DNA of 64,000 nt from Saccharopolyspora rosea. Its GTDB lineage: Bacteria > Actinomycetota > Actinomycetes > Mycobacteriales > Pseudonocardiaceae. Shown piece by piece: positions 42,896-50,795 of the stretch (position 1 is the first letter of the stretch; each line of letters begins with the position of its first letter). The position numbers and the translations under genes were made by a program. Where the stretch lies: contig NZ_CP102826.1 of NCBI RefSeq assembly GCF_025643595.1, positions 3,968,001-4,032,000 of the forward strand, written 5' to 3'. The notes beneath the pieces were generated by a model, which worked only from the letters and a program-made list of their open reading frames with translations, was not told the DNA's origin and made no database searches.

Positions 42896-44245
42896 CTATC
42901 CTCCCCACTCCGTTGGCTGGCTGCGTCCGCGGGCGACGTCCGCGCCGTCGAGACCCGCGACGCGGACACCGGCCGCGGCGAGGACGGTCGCCGCGGCGTC
43001 GGCCATCCCGACCCGCGGCACCCGCACCGCCCCGGGGACGGTGAACACCGCGTCGTCCCGGGTGTGGGTGCCGGTGAGCACGTCGGGTGCGGTGACCGAC
43101 CGCGACGTGAAGGACCCGCGCAGCTGCACACCCCGCGCCGGGACCGCCACCAGGTCCGGCGCCTCGTCCAGGTGCGGGCCGGCGTAGACCTTTTCGCGCA
43201 GGTGCACGCCGTCGAGCAGCGGCGGGCCGTCGACGTGCGGCCCCACTTCGGAACCCGACCAGCGCAGCGCGCGCAGTCGCGCGGCGAGCAGCTCGACGAG
43301 CTCGTCCGCTTCGGCGTCGCCGACAGCGCCACGCGGGAACCGGTCCTCGCGGTGCACGTAGAACCGTGCCGGGTCGAGCGCGAAGACCCGGCTGGCCGAG
43401 TCCACAGCGGACAGTTTCGGGCAGGTGTCGAGACCGGCGAGCAGGCCCTGTTCGCGCAACCACGCGTTGACGTGGAACTGGCAGTGCGCCGGGCCGAAAC
43501 CGTGGTCGCTGACCAGGAACGGCGTCACGTCCGGCACGGAGTCCAGCAGCTGTCCGACGGCCGCGTCCACGCTGCGGTAGAAGTCCAGGGCCTCGGGTGC
43601 CGGACCGCCCTGGACGCGGTTCCACAGGAAGTGCTGGAACCGGTCGGTCTCGGTGAACACCGCCACCGCCAGGTCCCACGGCCGTTCCGCCAGCAGGAAC
43701 CGGAAGGCCCGGGTGCGGGCCCGCAGCGACCGGTGCACGCGGCCGAGGAAGCCCGCCGGGTCGGCCGCGACGTCACCGATCTCGACGTCGAGTTCGTACC
43801 CCGCCCGCCGCAGCGGTGCCACCAGCCGTTGCGGCCGCACGGCCCGGTCCAGCCGCGGCGCGACGAACCCGGACACCACCGTGCCCCGGATGTCCGGCGC
43901 CGGGTAGGTGCCGGGGACGTTGAGGCACACCGTCGTCAAGCCATCGTCGGCCGCGTGCTCCCACAGCGCCGGGGCTCGCAGGTGCCCGGCGTTGGGGAAG
44001 TACGTGCGGTACTCGCCCGGGACCAGGTCGACGAAGCCGAAGATGCCGTGCCGGGCCGGGTTGACGCCGGTGAGGAAGGTCGCCCACGACGTCGAGCTGA
44101 TCTCCGGCACCGGTGCCAGCAACTCGGCGCGGCCGGAACCGGCGAGCACCTCGGCGAGGCGGGGCACCACTCCCCCCGCCGCCAACTCCTCCAACAGCGA
44201 CTTCGGCATCCCGTCCAGGCCGATGACCAGCGTGCGCCCGCTCAT
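42896..44245 (-). CDS. Alkaline-phosphatase-superfamily phosphodiesterase (AlkP 1)
   Basis: Type I phosphodiesterase/nucleotide-pyrophosphatase-like protein of 449 residues. Metal aspartate in LVIGLDGMP, nucleophilic threonine in EISSTSWATFLTGVNPARHG, FTETDRFQHFLW with aspartate and histidine, LVSDHGFG and a late LTGTHTRDD histidine are all present, so it should be an active hydrolase or transferase on a phosphate or sulfate ester. ATG 44245 begins the conserved domain; the longer frame to 44371 runs into the neighbour. It is 13 bases behind AlkP 2 and one base ahead of the radical SAM GTG. No signal peptide, so it acts in the cytoplasm. Confidence 0.88.
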   Translation of the reverse strand: MSGRTLVIGLDGMPKSLLEELAAGGVVPRLAEVLAGSGRAELLAPVPEISSTSWATFLTGVNPARHGIFGFVDLVPGEYRTYFPNAGHLRAPALWEHAADDGLTTVCLNVPGTYPAPDIRGTVVSGFVAPRLDRAVRPQRLVAPLRRAGYELDVEIGDVAADPAGFLGRVHRSLRARTRAFRFLLAERPWDLAVAVFTETDRFQHFLWNRVQGGPAPEALDFYRSVDAAVGQLLDSVPDVTPFLVSDHGFGPAHCQFHVNAWLREQGLLAGLDTCPKLSAVDSASRVFALDPARFYVHREDRFPRGAVGDAEADELVELLAARLRALRWSGSEVGPHVDGPPLLDGVHLREKVYAGPHLDEAPDLVAVPARGVQLRGSFTSRSVTAPDVLTGTHTRDDAVFTVPGAVRVPRVGMADAAATVLAAAGVRVAGLDGADVARGRSQPTEWGG

Positions 44246-44258
44246 GCTCCTCCGTCCG

Positions 44259-45581
44259 TCATCGCACCAGCGAACTTCCGGCGAACCGGGCGGGCTTCTC
44301 CCGCCCGAGCAGGTCGACCACGGTCGCCGCGACGTCGACGGTGCCTGCCGTGCGCGGCGCGGCCGGGGCACCGGCGAGCGCCCAGTAGGAACGGCGGCGG
44401 TGCCAACCGCTCTGCCACGTGCGGTGCACGTGGTTCGCCCAGCGCTGGTCCCCCAGCGGCAGGTACCGCCAGTCGGCGGGTTCGAGCACGAGGTCCGGCG
44501 CCGCCCGGACCGCGTCGCCCCGGTGGACCTCCTCGCGCGGGCGGACCGCGGCGAACATCGGCAGCCCGGTGCGCGGGTTGAGCACCTCGCGCAGCGCGGC
44601 GACCACGTCGGCGCGCACCCGTTCGTAGTCCTCGGGCGCGATCGCCCCGTGCTTGTACCGGCCGCGCACGTTCAGGTTGACGCCGTGGGTCCCCTGCACC
44701 GCCTCGAACGCCAGCGTCGAACCCCAGTCGACCGCACCGCCGTGCGACGCGGTGAGCAGCCCGGCCGCGGCGAGGTCGTCGTTGACCGCGCAGTACGCCC
44801 GCAGCGGGCCGAACCCGATCTCGGAGAACGCCAGCACGGCGGTGCGCTCGTCGGCGTTGTCGAGCGCGTCGCCGATGACCCGGTCGGCGGCCTGGTACGC
44901 GGCGAGGATCGCCGAGGACTCGACGCCGTCCTCGCCGAGTTCCAGCTCCTGCCAGAAGATGTGCGAGCTCCGGTCGATCGCGGTGAGGTTCACCAGCACC
45001 GCGTCGGCGCCGTCCGCGTAGAGCCGCATGGCGGCCTGGCCCCGCCGGCGGTCGGCTTCGAGCAGCATCGGGAGGATGTCCGCCTTCGCCTGCCCGCGCC
45101 ACCAGATCGACGCGTCGTGCGCGATCCGGATTCCCCGCGCCGCGAGGTCGCGCTGCAACCGCGGCGGGTGGCAGGCCCGCAGCGTGGGGTACATCGGATA
45201 GCTGATCAGCCACCCGTCCAACGGCTCGACGGGGTGGGTGCCGAACAGCCCGATCGACGCGAACTTCAGCCCCGCCAGCTCCGGCAGCTGCCACAGCAGC
45301 GGTTGCCTGCGGTGCTCGCCGCTGAGCACCTGCGGGTGGTACTCGGGATCGTGGCACGTCCAGTAGGAGAAGAACCCGTGGTCACCGGCTCGGTGCCCGG
45401 TGAGCAGGCTGAGCAGGCCAGGCGGTTCGTACGGGACGCCCTCGGCGTCGAGGGCGCCGCGCGTGCCCGCCGCGAACAGCCGCGCGAAGTTCGGCAGGCG
45501 CCCCTGGGCGGTCCACCGGTCCAGCAGTTCCGGTGTCGCCCCCTCGGTGATGACGACGATGACCCTGGATCTGGTAGCCAT
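44259..45581 (-). CDS. Alkaline-phosphatase-fold protein lacking catalytic residues (AlkP 2)
   Basis: A 440-residue paralogue of AlkP 1, 3 and 4 with the same overall pattern (TPELLDRW, LLSLLTGHRAGDHGFF, LTAIDRSSHIFW, LNVRGRYKHGAI). Key residues differ: the first metal aspartate is glutamate (VVITEGAT against VIGLDGM), no threonine occupies the nucleophile position (PYEPPGLLSLLTG), and the SDHG motif reads SEIGFG. The D-x-x-x-x-H pair in the middle remains. It is probably an inactive partner or binding protein, unless chemistry has changed. It sits between AlkP 1 (gap 13) and an ACP gene (gap 12) in one operon, which argues for a stable role rather than decay. Confidence 0.82.
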   Translation of the reverse strand: MATRSRVIVVITEGATPELLDRWTAQGRLPNFARLFAAGTRGALDAEGVPYEPPGLLSLLTGHRAGDHGFFSYWTCHDPEYHPQVLSGEHRRQPLLWQLPELAGLKFASIGLFGTHPVEPLDGWLISYPMYPTLRACHPPRLQRDLAARGIRIAHDASIWWRGQAKADILPMLLEADRRRGQAAMRLYADGADAVLVNLTAIDRSSHIFWQELELGEDGVESSAILAAYQAADRVIGDALDNADERTAVLAFSEIGFGPLRAYCAVNDDLAAAGLLTASHGGAVDWGSTLAFEAVQGTHGVNLNVRGRYKHGAIAPEDYERVRADVVAALREVLNPRTGLPMFAAVRPREEVHRGDAVRAAPDLVLEPADWRYLPLGDQRWANHVHRTWQSGWHRRRSYWALAGAPAAPRTAGTVDVAATVVDLLGREKPARFAGSSLVR

Positions 45582-45593
45582 GCCGATCCCGCG

Positions 45594-45854
45594 TCATTTC
45601 CCGGCGCCCTGGGCCAGCCGGGACCGCACGTACTCGGCCAGCCGGTCCAGGTCGTCGATGAGGTCGACGGACAGGTCCTCGTCGGCGATCTCGACGCCGA
45701 ACTCGCTTTCCACCCAGATCAGGAACTCGATGGTGTTGATGGAATCCAGCCCCAACCGGTCGACCAGGTCGCGGTCCGGGACCGCGGCGGGATCGAGGTG
45801 CAGGTCGAGGGACTCCACGAGCACTTTTCGCAGCCTGTCCTTGGTTTCGTCCAT
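45594..45854 (-). CDS. Stand-alone acyl carrier protein
   Basis: ACP of 86 residues. The phosphopantetheine serine is Ser38 in RLGLDSINTIEFLIWVESEFG, and helix 3 (DEDLSVDLIDDLDRLAEYV) is strongly acidic, as in stand-alone carriers. Start ATG 45854 has GGAGGAG nine bases upstream. No ketosynthase or other polyketide enzyme is in the window, so it carries a single acid, such as AHBA or the sugar-bearing intermediate, rather than a growing chain. It is the second carrier in the operon besides the fused one; which of the two is charged by the ligase is open. It lies between AlkP 3 and AlkP 2. Confidence 0.92.
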   Translation of the reverse strand: MDETKDRLRKVLVESLDLHLDPAAVPDRDLVDRLGLDSINTIEFLIWVESEFGVEIADEDLSVDLIDDLDRLAEYVRSRLAQGAGK

Positions 45855-45888
45855 CTCCGCGAACTCCTCCTCCGATGGGGCGGCCGGC

Positions 45889-47436
45889 TCAGACGTAGCC
45901 CATTTCCCGTAGCCGCCGGCGGGTGTACTCGTCCTCCTCGGCCGGGCCGGTGGGCGCGGGCGCGACCGGGCCGGACGCCTCCTCCGCGCGCTCCAGCTCC
46001 GGTCGCGGCCCCGGAACGTCCACATCGGACGCCAGTGCCGCGGTCACCGGCGTCCCGGGCACCGTGGACGGCCAACCGGCCCCGAGGTCGGTCAGCAGGG
46101 TCGGGATCACCGAGGTCAGGCGGACCGGTTCGGCGAGCCGTCCGGGCCGCGCGTTCGGCGACGCGTGCGCCCACATCCCGGCGTGGCGGTGCAATCCGGT
46201 CTGCGCGCTCGGATGCCAGAGCCCCTGGCCGAGTTCGGGTCCCACGAGGACGCTTTCGTCCGCGGGAACCAACAGCAGGTCCGGGGCGGCGGACACGTGC
46301 GGTCCGGGGTAGGCGTCCTCGCGCGGCAGCACCTCGCGGACCAGCCGCCCGCCGCCCGGAACCGCCACGCCCCGCAGCAGATCGGCCACCTCGTCCAGCA
46401 CGGCACGGCGTTCGGACTCCCGGACCGCACCGCGGCGCTGCCGACCGCGCAGGTTGACGTTGAGCCCGTAGCTGCCCGGGACCGGCTGGTACACGCGGGT
46501 GTTCTCGAAGTCGACCTCGCGGCCGCCGCCGGTGAACCAGCTGGCCGCGCCGGACGCGCCGGTCGCCGGTCGGGTCCGCAGCAGACCGGCCTGTTCCAGC
46601 AGCTCGTGCACGGCGAAGCCGTACCGGCCGAGTCCGAGGCCGTGGTCGGAGACGAGCACCACCGCGGTGTCGGAGTCGACGAGGGCGAGCAGCTCGCCGA
46701 TCGCCGCGTCGACCGCCTGGTAGATGCGGGTGAGCGCGCGCTCCCACCCCGACCCGTCGGGCGCGGGCTCGTACCGGGGGTGCGCGTCGTCGCAGAAGTG
46801 CCAGTAGTGGTGGCCGACCCGATCGACCTCGGTGAACACCACCATCGCGACATCGGTGGGGTGGTGGCGCAGCAGGTAGGACATGGACCGCGCCCGCGCC
46901 GCGACGTTGCGCTCGGCCTCGTCGAGGTAGCCCAGGTCGCCGCGGAACATCGTGGCCAGGTCCGACCGGAACGGCGCGCCGCCGCGCGCCAGTTCGCCGA
47001 GCAGGGTCCGCGGGTGGCAGTAGTGCGCGGTCCGCGTCAGCGGCCAGGTCACCTGGTACCCGGGCAGTGCGCGGGGCGGGTGCGACATCGGGATGTTCAC
47101 CAGGCCGAGGGTGTGCCCCTGGGCGGCGAGCCAGTCCCACGCCGAGGAGCGGCCCAGCCGGTCCGCCGTGGTGATGGTGGCGCCGTAGTCCGGGTCCTGG
47201 GTGTCGAAGAACTGGTAGATGCCGTGGCGGCCCGGATCGCTGGCGGTGACCAGCGTGCTCCACCCGGGCGCGGTGTGCGCCGGCCAGGTGGTCTCGGTGA
47301 CCGCCGAGGCGGCGCGCCGCAGCACACCGCCGATGTTCGGCAGCATTCCGCGTTCGACGAGCGGATCGACCACGTCGAATCCACCGCCGTCGATTCCGAT
47401 GACGAGCGCACGCGGGGACAACCGCGTTCCGGACAT
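45889..47436 (-). CDS. Alkaline-phosphatase-superfamily phosphodiesterase (AlkP 3)
   Basis: A 515-residue phosphodiesterase-like protein. Metal aspartate in VIGIDGGGF, threonine in WPAHTAPGWSTLVT, TEVDRVGHHYW, LVSDHGLGLG and the HRHAGMWA histidine are all present, so it looks active. After the catalytic domain there is a loose, proline-rich stretch and the tail EYTRRRLREMGYV, similar to the tail of the 38-residue peptide at 26969. ATG 47436 has GGGGAG upstream and starts the conserved domain. It is the first gene of the six-gene operon and is divergent from AlkP 4 across 173 bases. Confidence 0.88.
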   Translation of the reverse strand: MSGTRLSPRALVIGIDGGGFDVVDPLVERGMLPNIGGVLRRAASAVTETTWPAHTAPGWSTLVTASDPGRHGIYQFFDTQDPDYGATITTADRLGRSSAWDWLAAQGHTLGLVNIPMSHPPRALPGYQVTWPLTRTAHYCHPRTLLGELARGGAPFRSDLATMFRGDLGYLDEAERNVAARARSMSYLLRHHPTDVAMVVFTEVDRVGHHYWHFCDDAHPRYEPAPDGSGWERALTRIYQAVDAAIGELLALVDSDTAVVLVSDHGLGLGRYGFAVHELLEQAGLLRTRPATGASGAASWFTGGGREVDFENTRVYQPVPGSYGLNVNLRGRQRRGAVRESERRAVLDEVADLLRGVAVPGGGRLVREVLPREDAYPGPHVSAAPDLLLVPADESVLVGPELGQGLWHPSAQTGLHRHAGMWAHASPNARPGRLAEPVRLTSVIPTLLTDLGAGWPSTVPGTPVTAALASDVDVPGPRPELERAEEASGPVAPAPTGPAEEDEYTRRRLREMGYV

Positions 47437-47609
47437 GGCCACTCCCCTCGGTCGCGCGGAAATCGCCGACCGGAAAAACGAAAAAGCATTCCTGGCCGGA
47501 GTATGGTCGCCGGCTCGCGCAGCAGTCAACGGACTCGATTGCGCGCCGGAAGAAACCGATCCTAATGTCACCGGCAGCCCACCCGGCGATTCCAGGGGAG
47601 GAATTGTCC

Positions 47610-48992
47610 ATGAAACCCACGCGAGTCGTGATGATCGGGCTCGACTGCGCGACGCCGCAGTTGTTGTTCGACACCTACGCCGAGGAGATGCCGACGCTCA
47701 CCGCCTTGCGGGCCGCGGCGGTGTGGGGACCGATGCGCAGCGTCGTCCCGCCGATCACGATGCCCGCCTGGGCGTGCATGATGTCCGGCCGGACACCCGG
47801 GGACCTGGGCGTGTACGGGTTCCGCGACCGGCGCGACCACGGTTACGGCCCGCTCGGGTTCGCCAGCTCCCGCGACATCGCGGTGCCCCGCGTGTGGGAC
47901 GTGCTCACCCGCCAGGGACGCCCGAGCGCTGTCCTGGGCGTGCCCGGCACGTATCCGCCGTCACCGGTGAACGGCTGCATGGTCGGGTGCTTCCTGTCCC
48001 CGTCGACCGACTCCGACTACACGCACCCGCCCGGCCTGGCCGCGGAACTGCACCGGCTCACCGGCGGTTACATCCTCGACGTGGAGAACTTCCGGTCGCA
48101 CGAGCGGGAACGCGTGCTGCAACGCGTCTTCGACATGACCGAGCAGCGCTTCGCGGTGGCCCGCCACCTCATGCGCCGCTACGACTGGGATTTCTTCGGG
48201 TTCGTCGACATGGGGCCGGACCGGCTGCACCACGGGTTCTGGAAGTACTGCGATCCCGCGCACCCGCGCCACGTCCCCGGCGGGCCGTACCGGCACGCGT
48301 TCCGCGACTACTACCGCGCCCTCGACCGGCATCTCGCGGGACTGCTGGCGGACGTGCCCGACGACGCGGCCGTGCTGGTCGTCTCCGACCACGGGGGCCA
48401 GCCCATGACGGGCGGTTTCCGCCTCAACGAATGGCTGCGCGAACAGGGGTTGCTGGTGCTGCGCACCGAGCCGCGGGGCCCGACGCCGGTGACCGCGGCC
48501 GACGTGGACTGGCACCGGACGACCGCGTGGGCCGAAGGCGGCTACTACGGGCGGGTGTTCCTCAACGTCGAGGGGCGCGAACCCGACGGCACCGTGCCCG
48601 CCGCCGAGTACGACGCGGTCCTCGACTCCCTCGCCCGCGCCCTGGAGCAGCAGACCGGCCCGGACGGGAAGCCGATGGGCAACCGGGCGATGCGCGCCGC
48701 GGAGCTCTACCCGGTGGTCAACGGCATCGCGCCGGACCTCATCGTCTACCTCGGCGACCTGCGCTGGCGGGCGCTGGCCACGCTGGGCCTGGGCGAGGGG
48801 CTGTTCACCGTCGACAACGACACCGGCCCCGACCACGCCAACCACGCCGAGCAGGGCGTCTTCCTGCTCGCGGGGACCGAACTCGACCCCGGCCCGCGCG
48901 ACGGCCTCTCGCTCTACGACGTGGCCCCCACCCTCCACTCGTTGCTCGGGCTCCCCACCAGCCCGCACCACCGGGGTGCGGTGGTGCGCTGA
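47610..48992 (+). CDS. Alkaline-phosphatase-superfamily phosphodiesterase (AlkP 4)
   Basis: A 460-residue paralogue on the plus strand. VMIGLDCAT has the metal aspartate, PPITMPAWACMMSGRTPG the threonine, FVDMGPDRLHHGFW the aspartate/histidine pair, LVVSDHGGQPM the DH pair and ANHAEQGVFLLAG the last histidine, so all catalytic residues are in place. Start ATG 47610 has GGGGAGGA seven bases upstream; the ATG at 47565 is less likely. It is single, divergent from the six-gene operon, and its stop adjoins repeat copy D. The four relatives here differ widely, so the duplications are old. Confidence 0.9.
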   Translation: MKPTRVVMIGLDCATPQLLFDTYAEEMPTLTALRAAAVWGPMRSVVPPITMPAWACMMSGRTPGDLGVYGFRDRRDHGYGPLGFASSRDIAVPRVWDVLTRQGRPSAVLGVPGTYPPSPVNGCMVGCFLSPSTDSDYTHPPGLAAELHRLTGGYILDVENFRSHERERVLQRVFDMTEQRFAVARHLMRRYDWDFFGFVDMGPDRLHHGFWKYCDPAHPRHVPGGPYRHAFRDYYRALDRHLAGLLADVPDDAAVLVVSDHGGQPMTGGFRLNEWLREQGLLVLRTEPRGPTPVTAADVDWHRTTAWAEGGYYGRVFLNVEGREPDGTVPAAEYDAVLDSLARALEQQTGPDGKPMGNRAMRAAELYPVVNGIAPDLIVYLGDLRWRALATLGLGEGLFTVDNDTGPDHANHAEQGVFLLAGTELDPGPRDGLSLYDVAPTLHSLLGLPTSPHHRGAVVR

Positions 48993-49136
48993 GAGCCTGT
49001 CTTCGAACTCGTTGTGCGAGGCGGTGCCGGTAGCGGAACCTCACCGGCCCGCCCGTCGCCCGACCACCGCCCCCCACGGAGGCGCTGACGCGCCACGTCA
49101 CATCGACTGCGGAAGCCCCTCCTGATGTGTGCCCAG
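48993..49136. repeat. Dispersed repeat, copy D (right end missing or altered)
   Basis: Lies between convergent genes. The left end AGAGCCTGTCTTCGAACTCG and GCGAGGCGGTGCCGGTAGCG matches copies A and F. The interior GGAGGCGCTGACGCGCCA matches copies A and C. GAAGCCCCTCCTGATGTGTG recurs almost exactly in copy A (GGAGCCCCTCCTGATGTATG). The right inverted end is not clear, so this copy may be truncated. The ALDH stop follows at 49157. Confidence 0.68.
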
Positions 49137-49156
49137 CTGCGGCGTCCGAAGACGCG

Positions 49157-50638
49157 TCAGCCGCCGAGCACTTCGCGGTGCGGGTTGTCGTGGTCCGCGG
49201 GCCACACCCGCACTCGCCGGGTGGTGCGGTAGGTGTCCAGGTCGTTGGCGAACGCGTCCCACCGGGAGGGCACCCGTCCCGGGTCGGGGCCGGTCACGTC
49301 GACCGTGCGGTAGTCGTTGACCCACACCGTCTCGGCGCGCACCCGGTCGGCGACCTGCCACGCCCGTTCCGCATCGGTCGACCACACCGCGCCGGCGAGC
49401 CGGTAGTGCGAGTCGTTGGCCAGCGCGAGGGCGTGCTCGTCCGACTCCACCGGGGTCACCGCGAGCACCGGGCCGAAGATCTCCTCCCGCGATACCGGGT
49501 TCCGGCCGTCCTCGTCGAGGATCGCGGTGGGCCGGTAGTACGCCTTGGCGTCCAGGTCCGGTGGCAACTCCGCGGGATCGGGTCGGCAGCCGCCCCACAG
49601 CAGGCCCGCACCCCGCTCCAGACTCGTGCGGACGTGCCGGGCGACGGTGCGCACCTGTTGGCGCGACACCAGCGGTCCGAGGTCGGTGGCGGGATCGAGC
49701 GGGTCGCCGAGCGCGAGTCCGGCGGCCTTCTCGCGCAGCAGCGCGAGGAAGTCGGGCAGCAGGCCGCGGTGCACCAGCGCGCGGGACCCGGCCGTGCACA
49801 CCTGCCCGTTGTGCAGGTAGATGCTCCACAGGACGCCGGACACCGCGCGGTCCAGGTCGGCATCCGCGAGCACCAGGTTCGCGGACTTGCCGCCGAGGGC
49901 GAGCCGGGCGCGGGTGCCCCGGCGCGCCGCCGCGAGCGCCACCTGTTCGCCCACCTCGTTCGACCCGGTGAACGACGCCAGGTCCACGCGGGCATCGCCG
50001 ACCAGCTGCTCCCCGACCACGCCGCCGGGTCCCAGCACCAGGTTCACCACCCCGGGCGGGATCCCGGCTTCGTGCACGAGCCGGACCAGTTCGCACGCCG
50101 TGACGCTGGTGAACGACGCGGGTTTGACGACGCAGGTGTTGCCCGCCGCGAGGGCCGGAGCCATCCGCCACGCCGCGAGCAGCAGCGGGAAGTTCCAGGG
50201 CACGATCTCGGCGACGACCCCCACCGGGTGGCGGCGGAGGTGGGTTCCCGCCCCGTCGGTGTCGGTGTCGGCCAGCTCCCGCGCCCACCACGCACTCCAC
50301 TCGAACGCGGCCCGCGCGGCGGGCAGGTCCAGCGCCCGCGCCTTGCGGACCGTCGTGCCGCCGTCGCGGACTTCCCACCGCGCCAGCCTGTCGGCGTGCT
50401 CGCCGAGCCGGGCGGCGACGGCGTCGAGCAGGGCGGCGCGTTCGGCTCCGGACATCCGGGGCCAGGGCCCGTCGTCGAAGGCGCGCCGGGCCGCCGCCAG
50501 GGCCCGGTCCACTTCGGCGGGCCCGCCGCGCGGCAGTTCGGCGAGCACGCGGCCGGTGGCCGGTTCGTACGAGGTGAACGTCGCGCCGTCGGCGGCGCCG
50601 ACCGGTTCTCCGGCGATGTACATCGAATGGGCGTCCAC
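49157..50638 (-). CDS. Aldehyde dehydrogenase family protein with Glu-to-Ala change
   Basis: NAD(P)-dependent aldehyde-dehydrogenase-fold protein of 493 residues. Present are EIVPWNFPLLLAAW, the substrate/cofactor lysine in VVKPASFTS, FTGSNEVG, catalytic Cys281 in NGQVCTAGSR and the EEIFGPVLAV block. The general-base glutamate of the ELGGKS motif is alanine (RLALGGKS, Ala247; the codon is GCC), so hydrolytic turnover may be weak, or the enzyme may transfer its acyl group to another acceptor. Start GTG 50638 has GGGAGGA six bases upstream. It is divergent from the P450 gene. From memory the mitomycin cluster also has an aldehyde dehydrogenase. Confidence 0.87.
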   Translation of the reverse strand: MDAHSMYIAGEPVGAADGATFTSYEPATGRVLAELPRGGPAEVDRALAAARRAFDDGPWPRMSGAERAALLDAVAARLGEHADRLARWEVRDGGTTVRKARALDLPAARAAFEWSAWWARELADTDTDGAGTHLRRHPVGVVAEIVPWNFPLLLAAWRMAPALAAGNTCVVKPASFTSVTACELVRLVHEAGIPPGVVNLVLGPGGVVGEQLVGDARVDLASFTGSNEVGEQVALAAARRGTRARLALGGKSANLVLADADLDRAVSGVLWSIYLHNGQVCTAGSRALVHRGLLPDFLALLREKAAGLALGDPLDPATDLGPLVSRQQVRTVARHVRTSLERGAGLLWGGCRPDPAELPPDLDAKAYYRPTAILDEDGRNPVSREEIFGPVLAVTPVESDEHALALANDSHYRLAGAVWSTDAERAWQVADRVRAETVWVNDYRTVDVTGPDPGRVPSRWDAFANDLDTYRTTRRVRVWPADHDNPHREVLGG

Positions 50639-50795
50639 GGCGATTCCTCCCACCGGATCAGCGGGGAATTGAGGAGTTCTCCGCGACACGGTGCCACGTC
50701 CGCTCCGGAATCGAACCCCCGGATCTGGCGCCGCGCGATATTCGCCTGCGAGCATCGGGAGCAATTCCCGGTGACCACGAATCGAGGACGCCGAC

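Noticed and set aside
40046..45854. Type II polyketide or NRPS system, suggested by two carrier proteins
   Set aside because: No ketosynthase, condensation or thioesterase domain is in the window; single-acid loading fits better.
42896..48992. AlkP-fold proteins as PglZ parts of a BREX system with the DUF2791 ATPases
   Set aside because: They lie more than 22 kb from the ATPases, in an operon with ACPs and a radical SAM enzyme, and look like type I phosphodiesterases; no PglX or BrxL was found.
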